Source of the DNA: Chloroflexota bacterium
Lineage (GTDB): Bacteria; Chloroflexota; Dehalococcoidia; DSTF01; JACRBR01
Assembly: GCA_025355835.1 (NCBI GenBank)
Contig: JANXYW010000039.1
Coordinates: 1 to 5,229, forward strand
Reading direction: 5' to 3'
Length of the DNA stretch: 5,229 nucleotides
Part shown: positions 1 to 5,229 of the stretch, piece by piece
How the letters are laid out: the number at the start of each line of letters is the position of its first letter
Position numbering within the stretch: the first letter of the stretch is position 1
The notes under the pieces: generated by a model
What the model saw: only the letters and a program-made list of their open reading frames with translations
Told to the model about the DNA's origin: nothing
Database searches by the model: none
Program-made: the position numbers and the translations under genes

Positions 1-1761
1 CGCATCGCGGGCCGCGGCTTCGGCCGTCCGCGCCGCCTCGAGTTCTCGTCGCACGTCATCGAGTGCGCGTCGTAGGGCGTCGAGCTGCTCCTTCGCCGAC
101 GTGTGCGCCTTCTCCGCCGAAGCGACGTCCTTCATCCGGCCGTTGAGTTTCGATTCGTGCGACGCCAATGCAGTTTCCGTTCGCTCGCGCTCGGCGATCG
201 CCGCGACGTGCTGCGCTTCAGCACGATGCAGTTGCTGCTCGCCAATCTTCGCGCCCGTGACGATCGCCTCGTGCCGCTTGCGCGCCTCGACGCGCAGCCC
301 CATCGCGCGCTTCTCCGACGCGACCGCAGCGGCCGCATCTTGTTGCGAAGCAGCGAGCCGCGCCGTAAGATCGTCAATCTGCCCCTTGGCCGCCTCCTTG
401 TCGATCGCTTGCCCGCAACGCGCGCACGTCGACTCCTTCGCCGCAGCCTTCCGCTCGGCGAGCTGCTCCTTCAGCGCCGAGGCCATCGCGCGGGCCTCGG
501 CGGCGGCCTTCTGTTCCACCGCGAATGCGCTTTCGGCCCGTTCGATGACCTTGGCAGCCGCCGCCGTGTCGCGCTCGATCGTCTTGCGCGCGGCCGACAG
601 CTCGCGCAGCTGCATGTCGAGCTGCTTCACCTGTTCGTCGAACCCGGCGATGCGCGTTCGCCCCTCGAGCACGGACGCCGCGAGTTGCGCGAAGTCGTAC
701 GCCTCGCGCTCGCTCTTCGCCGCGGTAGCGTGTTCACGCTCATTCTTCTTCGCGCCGGTATCAGCGACATCGATTCGTTTCGCGCCCGCCTCGTGCGCCG
801 TCGCCAGCGCATCGATGTCGATCGCCGCGGCCTTCGCACCCGCATCTGCGGCCACCGCGGCGGCGCGATCCGCATCCATCAGTGATGCGGCGACACGCTG
901 CACGCTGTCGATCGCGCTGTTCAGTGTTTCGAACAGCGCCGCGTCGCGCTCGATCTGCTCCTTGTCGGCGATCAGCGCACCCGCGCCGGCGATCTGCAGA
1001 TCGAGCGCGGCGATCTCCGCCGCCAGCCGCGCATGCCGCTGCGCGTCGGCGAGCTGCACACGCGCCGCCTGCGCCGCGATCGCCGCATCCGACTCGCGCT
1101 GCGCCGCTGCAGCAACGCTGTCACGCAAACGCGCGATCGCGTCTTCGTCGACGCCCTCGAACCCCCGAAGATCCTCCGTGAGCTTGTCGAGGATCACCTT
1201 CTCGAGTTTGTGCGCGTCGCGCGCGCGCTTCTCCAGCGTCTCGTACTCTTTGAGGCCGATGAGGCTGCTAATGATGTCGAATCGCGGCTTCGGATCGGCG
1301 TCCAGAAACGCCGTCGCCGCGCCCTGCTGCAACAGAAACGACGACGTGAACGCCTCCGGCGACAACCGCACGATGTGCTCGATCGCGCGCTTCAGCGCGT
1401 CTTCCTTCTCGGTCCCCGGCACCTGCGTCCAGTCACGCGCGCCTTCGTCCCAGATCCACAGGCTCTGGTCGCGCTCCGAGTCTTTGTGACCGCGGCTGCG
1501 GCGCACAAGATAGCGCTGGCCGCTTGCGTCGAATTCGAACTCGACCGACAGCCGATCCATATCCTGCGAGATCAGTTGGTCGGCGTGCATCTTGCCCAGG
1601 CGATGTAGCCCATACAACGCGAACGTGATCGCGTCGAAGATCGACGACTTGCCCGCGCCGTTCTCGCCGCAGATCGCGATCAGGCTGCCGCCGCCGAAGT
1701 CGGCGACTTGCTCGTCGCGATAGCGCATCCAGCCCTTCATGCGGACGCTCAGCGGAATCAT
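1..1761 (-). CDS. sbcC: SbcC/Rad50-type SMC-family ATPase, C-terminal half beyond window edge
   Basis: This is the ATPase and architectural subunit of an Mre11-Rad50 (SbcCD) complex, which binds DNA ends and hairpins in the nucleoid and controls the partner nuclease. The frame is open from ATG 1761 to base 1, giving 587 visible residues. The N-terminus (MIPLSVRMKGWMRYRDE) is typical of the family. The Walker A motif GENGAGKSS is at residues 32-40 with Lys38. A Q-loop (FLLQQG, Gln145/146) and an aromatic-basic segment YLVRRS at 84-89 follow. From about residue 170 the protein is Ala/Glu/Lys/Arg-rich and heptad-like, as expected for the long antiparallel coiled coil. The zinc hook C-A-R-C (Cys446, Cys449; bases 415-426) lies at its tip. 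The hook should sit near mid-protein, so about 300 residues are probably missing, including the return coiled coil, ABC signature, Walker B and D-loop. The start overlaps the sbcD stop by four bases (ATGA) and has a good Shine-Dalgarno site (GGGAG, 7-nt spacing). The family call is firm; calling it SbcC or Rad50 is a naming choice. Confidence 0.93.
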   Translation of the reverse strand, partial: MIPLSVRMKGWMRYRDEQVADFGGGSLIAICGENGAGKSSIFDAITFALYGLHRLGKMHADQLISQDMDRLSVEFEFDASGQRYLVRRSRGHKDSERDQSLWIWDEGARDWTQVPGTEKEDALKRAIEHIVRLSPEAFTSSFLLQQGAATAFLDADPKPRFDIISSLIGLKEYETLEKRARDAHKLEKVILDKLTEDLRGFEGVDEDAIARLRDSVAAAAQRESDAAIAAQAARVQLADAQRHARLAAEIAALDLQIAGAGALIADKEQIERDAALFETLNSAIDSVQRVAASLMDADRAAAVAADAGAKAAAIDIDALATAHEAGAKRIDVADTGAKKNEREHATAAKSEREAYDFAQLAASVLEGRTRIAGFDEQVKQLDMQLRELSAARKTIERDTAAAAKVIERAESAFAVEQKAAAEARAMASALKEQLAERKAAAKESTCARCGQAIDKEAAKGQIDDLTARLAASQQDAAAAVASEKRAMGLRVEARKRHEAIVTGAKIGEQQLHRAEAQHVAAIAERERTETALASHESKLNGRMKDVASAEKAHTSAKEQLDALRRALDDVRRELEAARTAEAAARDA

Positions 1762-2942
1762 TCGTCGACTCCCGTCCGTACGGCGCGCAGCTCCGTGACC
1801 AGTTCCAGCAGCGCGGCGCGCTCGTCGTCAGGCATCTGCTGCTCTTCGAGATACTTACGCACCGTCTCCTCGACGTTCGCCGCGTTGAGCCCGGCCACGG
1901 ACGGCGCCAGCGGCTCGCTGTCGGTCCACGCGCAATCGACGTTGCCGTAGAGGCGCGGGAATAGCTGGCGTGCCCTATCGAGCAGAGGCGCCAGGTACGT
2001 GCCCTGCGGCACTTCGAGCGTTAGCTTTACGAGCGTATCGTCCGGGCGCTCCATCCGCGCGCGCGCCGCAACGAGCCCCTCCTCGTCGGACGCAACGATC
2101 GCCGCAAACGGCGTCGGATCGAGCGGCAGCGACGTGATCTCGCGCACGCCCGCCGGGCCGATATCCGCCAGAAGCACACGCGGCTCGTAGTCGCGCTCGC
2201 CGACGTCCATCCGGTCGAGCCCGCCGACATAGTAGAAGTGCGCGCCGCCGAGCTGCTCCGCCTTATGGATGTGGCCGACCACCGTCAGCTCGAAATCCGG
2301 AAACGCCCCGCGCGGGATCACCACATCGTCGCGCGGCGAGATGCGATGCGCTTTCACGGTCGTGCCCGTCACCGTCACATGCGTAAGCAGCACCGTCGGC
2401 AGCCGCTGCTCCGAAGCCTGCTTCCGCAAATCCTCCATCTTCTCGATGAAGAGCTTCGCGAGCTGCTCGTTGCGCTGTGCGACGCCGCCCGCGTCATCGT
2501 GCTGCAACTCGTAGCGCGCGAGCGTCGGAAACGGCAGCAGCGCAAAGTTCACGCGTTCGCCGTTCGCCTCGACGGTCAGCAACTCCGGCCGCGTGCGCAT
2601 CACGACGCGTTCGCCGCCCGTGGGCGCGTGCGCACCGAGCCACAACCCGGCCATATCCATGAAGTAGTCGCGGTCGTGATTCCCAGCGATCGCAATGATC
2701 CGCAGTCCGCGCGACAACCCCTGCGCGAGCGCGTCCATCATCGCGCCAACCGCCGCGCGCGCCGCCCCGCGCTCCTGCGCCTCGAACACATCCCCGGCGA
2801 TCGCCAGCACATCGACCGCGTACTCGTCGCAGTACGCCGCGATCATCCGCAACTGCCGCGCCTGATCCTCCAGCCGCAGCGCCGGATTCGCCCCACCAAG
2901 CGTGTACCCCAGATGCCAGTCAGCGGAGAAGAGGATTTTCAT
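1758..2942 (-). CDS. sbcD: SbcD/Mre11-type DNA double-strand break repair nuclease, complete
   Basis: This is the nuclease subunit that pairs with the downstream SbcC/Rad50-like ATPase. The family uses two metal ions (usually Mn2+) for exonuclease action and for opening DNA hairpins. The protein is 394 residues, close to the roughly 400 usual for bacterial SbcD. All metallophosphoesterase motifs are visible in order: D8-W-H10, G50-D51-V-F, G87-N88-H89-D90, LLTH188, and G223-H224-I-H226. The catalytic domain therefore looks intact. A capping region follows to about residue 320. The acidic C-terminal segment (320-394, with EETVRKYLEEQQ) is in the position where Mre11 proteins contact the base of the Rad50 coiled coil. 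ATG 2942 begins MKILFSADWHLG, the standard start for the family. No convincing Shine-Dalgarno site precedes it, but the ATG overlaps the upstream DUF559 stop (ATGA). Translation may therefore rely on coupling. The stop in turn overlaps the sbcC start. Confidence 0.95.
   Translation of the reverse strand: MKILFSADWHLGYTLGGANPALRLEDQARQLRMIAAYCDEYAVDVLAIAGDVFEAQERGAARAAVGAMMDALAQGLSRGLRIIAIAGNHDRDYFMDMAGLWLGAHAPTGGERVVMRTRPELLTVEANGERVNFALLPFPTLARYELQHDDAGGVAQRNEQLAKLFIEKMEDLRKQASEQRLPTVLLTHVTVTGTTVKAHRISPRDDVVIPRGAFPDFELTVVGHIHKAEQLGGAHFYYVGGLDRMDVGERDYEPRVLLADIGPAGVREITSLPLDPTPFAAIVASDEEGLVAARARMERPDDTLVKLTLEVPQGTYLAPLLDRARQLFPRLYGNVDCAWTDSEPLAPSVAGLNAANVEETVRKYLEEQQMPDDERAALLELVTELRAVRTGVDE
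1769..1773 (-). promoter_or_regulatory. ribosome binding site of sbcC
   Basis: GGGAG lies 7 nt before ATG 1761, inside the 3' end of sbcD. It supports this start together with the four-base ATGA overlap. Confidence 0.7.
2939..2942 (-). promoter_or_regulatory. ATGA overlap of DUF559 stop and sbcD start
   Basis: ATG 2942-2940 and TGA 2941-2939 share bases. The 20 bases before the ATG contain no GGAG-like site, so ribosomes ending on the DUF559 frame may be the main source of SbcD initiation. This overlap arises only because the DUF559 frame reads out through its left repeat. Confidence 0.6.
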
Positions 2943-3421
2943 CGGGCGACACCGATTTGGGGATCGGGCGCTGGAGCGCGCACCTCACCCCCGGCCTGTC
3001 TCCTGCGGCGACTCGAGATCGGCCACCCCCTCTCCACGTCGTGGAGAGGGGGATTTGGAGCGGCGAGCGCGCCAAGAATATGATTGACGACCGTTTCGAT
3101 GTCTTGCAAGATCGCGTCGTTCGTGAAGCGGAGGAATCGGACGCCGCGCTCCTCCAGGTATTCCTGGCGGGCCCCGTCTTCTGCTCTCTGTGAGTCGTGT
3201 ATCCCGCCATCAACTTCGATGGCAATGCCACGCTCGACGCAGTAGAAATCGACGATGAATCGTCCGATCGCATGCTGCCGCCGGAATTTGACCCCGCCCA
3301 GTCGTTTACCGCGCAATCGCTCCCACAACAATTCCTCCGCAGCGGTCGGCGCGTGCCGCATCTCCCGAGCAAGCTCACGTTGTTGCGTCCACCGACGGCC
3401 ATGCGTGGTGTATCTACTCAT
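2939..3421 (-). CDS. DUF559 endonuclease-domain protein (Vsr-like) with repeat-derived C-terminal tail
   Basis: This is a 160-residue protein whose core is a DUF559 domain (COG2852, relatives of very-short-patch-repair endonucleases, PD-(D/E)XK fold). Visible family landmarks are MRHAPTAAEELLWERLRG at residues 21-38, KFRRQHAIG at 45-53, IVDFYC at 56-61 with Asp58, IAIEVDGGIH at 66-75 with Glu69, Asp71 and His75, and VRFLRFTNDAIL at 94-105. The likely catalytic residues are present, so it is probably an active or recently active nuclease. Its substrate is unknown. The domain ends near residue 120. Residues 122-160 (NPPLHDVERGWP onward) are translation of the left flanking repeat and then of the spacer before sbcD, so they are probably not part of the ancestral fold. 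ATG 3421 is chosen over GTG 3517 because GGAG lies 7 nt upstream and because the longer frame would translate the right repeat. Two hand-counted 60-base samples of the gene (3181-3300) give 57-58% G+C, against 77% in a sample of sbcD (2101-2160), which suggests foreign origin. Confidence 0.88.
   Translation of the reverse strand: MSRYTTHGRRWTQQRELAREMRHAPTAAEELLWERLRGKRLGGVKFRRQHAIGRFIVDFYCVERGIAIEVDGGIHDSQRAEDGARQEYLEERGVRFLRFTNDAILQDIETVVNHILGALAAPNPPLHDVERGWPISSRRRRQAGGEVRAPAPDPQIGVAR
2979..2991 (+). repeat. left outer terminal repeat, 13 bp
   Basis: CGCACCTCACCCC is repeated exactly as its reverse complement at 3478-3490. It marks the outer limit of left/right similarity, since the bases beyond it do not match. 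It is the best estimate of the cassette's left boundary. Confidence 0.7.
3026..3052. repeat. left palindrome of the cassette
   Basis: This is a perfect inverted repeat with 13-bp arms (CCCCCTCTCCACG and its reverse complement) around a single central T at 3039. It lies inside the DUF559 reading frame and encodes PPLHDVERG near the protein's C-terminus. In RNA it could form a very stable hairpin just upstream of the sbcD start. No T-run follows on either strand, so it is not a convincing intrinsic terminator. Confidence 0.9.
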
Positions 3422-3530
3422 GCACAGTCTCCGAAATGCACCCCTCTCCACGACGTGGAGAGGGGTGGCCGAAGGTCGGGGTGAGGTGCGGGTCTGGCAC
3501 CGATATGTGGAAGCCACGCACTCTCATCAT
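3414..3530 (-). CDS. possible 38-residue small ORF made largely of repeat sequence
   Basis: The ATG begins immediately after the herA-like TAG stop, with GGAG 6 nt upstream. The frame runs 38 codons and its TAG overlaps the DUF559 start by eight bases. The peptide contains the translated repeat (PHLTPTFGHPSPRRGEG), so it is probably not a functional protein. At most it could carry ribosomes from the ATPase gene to the DUF559 start. It is listed because it links the two cistrons and has a plausible ribosome binding site. Confidence 0.2.
   Translation of the reverse strand: MMRVRGFHISVPDPHLTPTFGHPSPRRGEGCISETVHE
3429..3432 (-). promoter_or_regulatory. ribosome binding site of the DUF559 gene
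   Basis: GGAG lies 7 nt before ATG 3421. It decides the start in favour of this ATG over the upstream GTG 3517. It sits just inside the right palindrome, so the cassette carries its own translation signal. Confidence 0.65.
3439..3467. repeat. right palindrome of the cassette
   Basis: This is a perfect inverted repeat with 14-bp arms (CACCCCTCTCCACG and its reverse complement) around a central A at 3453. The core matches the left copy, and the copy-specific flanks (TCGGCC side outward, ATTT side inward) show that the two are placed head-to-head as terminal inverted repeats. It lies between the HerA-like stop and the DUF559 ribosome binding site. Confidence 0.9.
3478..3490 (-). repeat. right outer terminal repeat, 13 bp
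   Basis: GGGGTGAGGTGCG is the exact reverse complement of 2979-2991, located 10 bases outside the right palindrome. It is the best estimate of the cassette's right boundary. Confidence 0.7.
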
Positions 3531-5229
3531 CTACATCTCCAACGACTGCGCTTTGCGCTTGCCATCCGCGGACGGCGTCGCCTTCCCCGCATCCACGCCC
3601 GGCGCGCGCTTCGCATCGGCGATGCAGGCGGGCGGCACGTCGGTCGCCTCTTCGGGGCGCATCGCCCATGGTGGGCGCGGCACCTTTACGTGCAGCGCTT
3701 CGCGGAAGTTCGGCGCGACGACCACCTTCTCGTCCGGCGATAACCGCAGCGCGAGCTTGCGGTCGCCCTCCGAGAAGCCGCGCCAGATCGAATCGGCCAG
3801 CTCCTGGCCGCCGCTGCGGCCCAGCACGCGCGTCTGGCTGTTTTCGATGACGACATCCGATACGCGCGAGCCCTGCTGCTGCGCGCCGAAGAGAATGATG
3901 CCGCGAGAACGCATCTGACTCGCGACGTACTCGAACAGTTTCGTAATCGAGTCGGACGCGCCGCGCGGCGCGTACCGGTTCAGTTCGTCGATGACGACGA
4001 GGAACGTCTCATGCCGCGCGGCGTGCGGGCCGCTGCGCCATTGCACCAGCTGGTTCAGCGCCGACGCGATGACGAAGCGCTGCAGGTGCGCGTCGTGGAT
4101 CGACTGGATATCGATCACGCTCACGTCCTCCTTCATCGTCGCGAGCGACAGCGGCGATCCGTCGACGTCGTCGCGCCGCAGCAGCCCCGATGTCGGGCCG
4201 AGCACGCGCGCGAGCCGGCGCCACAGCGCCTGGATCGTCGAGTTGCTCATGCTGCGCAGGCTGTCGTCGTCGAGGTCCTTCGATTCGGGCTGCGCCTTCA
4301 TCTCTATATAGTCGAGCAGATTCTGGAAGTTGAGGACGGCGTTGCCGCCGTTGAGGTCGTTCTTGCTGTTGAACGCGCGCTCCAGTGAATCCGTGAGCTG
4401 CCGGCGCGCCGCCACGCGCGCATCCGGCGCGCCGCCCAGGCGTTCTTCGAGGCTCTGCGCCTTCGTGCGCCCGACGGACAGGCGGTGACTGAGCCAATTG
4501 ATCAGCGTCACGATGTTGTCGTTCGCGCGCGTCTCCTCGGAGAACAGCAGGTCGAAGAGGCCGAAGTCGATGATGTCCTTCAGCGACCACGAGTACGGCT
4601 TCACGTCGCCGGGCCGCTCCGTCGTGATCGGCATCGGTGCGCCGCTGCGCTGCGATGTCTCCGGCGCATAGTAGGCGATGCTCCGGAAGATGTCGGGCGA
4701 CGCGACGCCCATCCGTTGCCAAGTGTCGAGGTCGTCCTGCGTGAACTTCGTCGACCAGCGGTCGAGCCAGAACAAGTCGAAGCCCTTCACGTTGAAGATG
4801 ATCGCCTTGATCCGCGGCGCCTGGCCCGTGCCGACCATCCCCGCCGCGCGCGTCTTGACGGCGTTGATCGTCTGCGATGTCGCCAGCGTCAAAAACGACG
4901 ACTTCGTGCCCGATCCAGCAGCGCCGTTGACGTTGAGGTGCCCCGACTGTGCGCCGAGCAAGAAGTCCTGATCGAGGAACGCGCGGCCAGCCGTGGAATC
5001 GCCGCCGTTGCGGATCAACCCGACGCACACGCCGCGCTCGTCGGCGTACTGATCGATCTCGTACGCGCGCTCGGCGTCGTGCTCGCCGCACGAATACACG
5101 GTGCTGCCCTCGATCGGCGGCGCCAGCTTCGGCGGAAACGCGTTGACGACGCGTGCCTTCGCGTACGTTACGCCGTCGCGATCCAGCATCAGATCGTCGG
5201 CGACCGGATCGCCGTCGTGCGCCGCCAGC
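3531..5229 (-). CDS. herA: HerA-family (DUF87) hexameric DNA translocase ATPase, N-terminus beyond window edge
   Basis: This is a HerA/FtsK-superfamily ATPase, a family of hexameric DNA pumps that cooperate with end-resection nucleases. The frame is open through the right edge: 552 residues follow Met at 5189, and 13 further in-frame codons upstream have no start. The beginning of a HAS-barrel domain is therefore probably missing. Numbering from Met 5189, residues 1-75 are the rest of the barrel (GVCVGLIRNGGD at 53-64). The P-loop is at 89-98 (GAAGSGTKSS, Lys96), one residue longer than the classical GxxGxGK[ST]. IKAIIFNVKGFDLFWLD follows at 127-143. Residues 200-340 are a mainly helical insertion. 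Walker B is LVVIDELNRY at 397-406 (Asp401, Glu402). FGAQQQGSRVSD at 434-445 and TRVLGR at 453-458 fit the sensor and arginine-finger region. VKVPRPPW at 501-508 matches the usual C-terminal strand. The last 40 residues are low-complexity. Its placement upstream of sbcD-sbcC supports a role in DNA-end processing. The family call is good; the exact subfamily is uncertain. Confidence 0.88.
   Translation of the reverse strand, partial: LAAHDGDPVADDLMLDRDGVTYAKARVVNAFPPKLAPPIEGSTVYSCGEHDAERAYEIDQYADERGVCVGLIRNGGDSTAGRAFLDQDFLLGAQSGHLNVNGAAGSGTKSSFLTLATSQTINAVKTRAAGMVGTGQAPRIKAIIFNVKGFDLFWLDRWSTKFTQDDLDTWQRMGVASPDIFRSIAYYAPETSQRSGAPMPITTERPGDVKPYSWSLKDIIDFGLFDLLFSEETRANDNIVTLINWLSHRLSVGRTKAQSLEERLGGAPDARVAARRQLTDSLERAFNSKNDLNGGNAVLNFQNLLDYIEMKAQPESKDLDDDSLRSMSNSTIQALWRRLARVLGPTSGLLRRDDVDGSPLSLATMKEDVSVIDIQSIHDAHLQRFVIASALNQLVQWRSGPHAARHETFLVVIDELNRYAPRGASDSITKLFEYVASQMRSRGIILFGAQQQGSRVSDVVIENSQTRVLGRSGGQELADSIWRGFSEGDRKLALRLSPDEKVVVAPNFREALHVKVPRPPWAMRPEEATDVPPACIADAKRAPGVDAGKATPSADGKRKAQSLEM

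Larger units (their letters stand above)
2979..3490. mobile_element. putative DUF559 cassette bounded by composite terminal inverted repeats (about 512 bp)
   Basis: The DUF559 gene core is enclosed by the same composite repeat in inverted orientation. Each end has an outermost 13-mer (CGCACCTCACCCC at 2979-2991, its exact reverse complement at 3478-3490). Further in comes TCGGCCACCCC, then a GC-rich palindrome, then a short A/T-rich step (GATTT on the left; GCATTT when the right end is read inward). The spacer between the 13-mer and the palindrome is 34 bases on the left and 10-11 on the right, so the left copy carries extra sequence. The unit lies between two genes expected to be adjacent and has lower G+C than its neighbours. 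There is no transposase, so mobilisation would need the DUF559 protein itself or a helper in trans. The ends and structure are read from sequence; mobility is inferred. Confidence 0.6.

Noticed and set aside
101..1489. 462-residue plus-strand open frame, plus the overlapping frames at 103-885 and 1033-1608
   Set aside because: These lie antisense to the sbcC coiled-coil region. They are Ser/Ala/Arg-rich low-complexity translations with no domain, while the minus-strand frame carries Walker A, Q-loop and zinc hook motifs.
2238..3083. 281-residue plus-strand open frame
   Set aside because: It is antisense to sbcD, Arg/His-rich, and has no recognisable motif. It is a by-product of high G+C and also runs across the cassette boundary.
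3026..3467. Palindromes as intrinsic terminators or as a CRISPR array
   Set aside because: No T-run follows either hairpin on the minus strand. There are only two copies, in inverted rather than direct orientation, with a gene between them.
3422..3517. GTG 3517 as start of the DUF559 protein
   Set aside because: It would add 32 residues translated from the right repeat (TPLHVVERG). The family normally begins shortly before the LAREMRHAPTAAE segment, and ATG 3421 has a well-placed GGAG.
4009..5091. 360-residue minus-strand frame within the HerA-like gene
   Set aside because: It is a different frame of the same strand, extremely Arg-rich and without motifs. The overlapping frame encodes the complete ATPase core.

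Overview
The window is GC-rich bacterial DNA. All the genes I can support lie on the minus strand, in one compact block. Codons ending in G or C dominate (GCG, CGC, CTG, GTC), which produces long but meaningless open frames on the other strands. The lineage cannot be fixed from the sequence. The gene set and the 'PSPRRGEG / PLHDVERG' type of translated repeat suggest a GC-rich environmental bacterium, not an archaeon, and that is an inference only.

In transcription order (right to left) the layout is as follows. (1) A HerA-family ATPase lacks its N-terminal end at the right window edge and ends at 3531. (2) A cassette of about 512 bp (2979-3490) is bounded by inverted copies of a composite repeat: a 13-bp terminal sequence plus a GC-rich near-perfect palindrome. 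It carries a small DUF559 (Vsr-like, PD-(D/E)XK fold) endonuclease gene, 2939-3421. (3) A complete SbcD/Mre11-type metallophosphoesterase nuclease follows at 1758-2942. (4) Last is an SbcC/Rad50-type coiled-coil ATPase from 1761 to the left edge. It shows its N-terminal ATPase half, the first coiled coil and the CxxC zinc hook, but its C-terminal half is outside the window.

Functionally this is a DNA-end-processing operon: a HerA-type DNA translocase together with an Mre11-Rad50 (SbcCD) nuclease complex. In archaea the corresponding operon usually also contains the nuclease NurA. No NurA is visible here, and the slot between HerA and Mre11 holds the DUF559 nuclease cassette instead. The most plausible reading is that a small mobile or repeat-borne nuclease unit inserted into a herA-sbcD-sbcC operon. 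The insertion kept all genes co-oriented, and the reading frames remain chained by ATGA overlaps (DUF559/sbcD and sbcD/sbcC).

The main points of interest are the palindrome-flanked DUF559 cassette and its position, the repeat-derived C-terminal tail of its protein, and the one-residue-longer P-loop of the HerA-like ATPase. No RNA genes, CRISPR arrays, clear promoters or intrinsic terminators were found.
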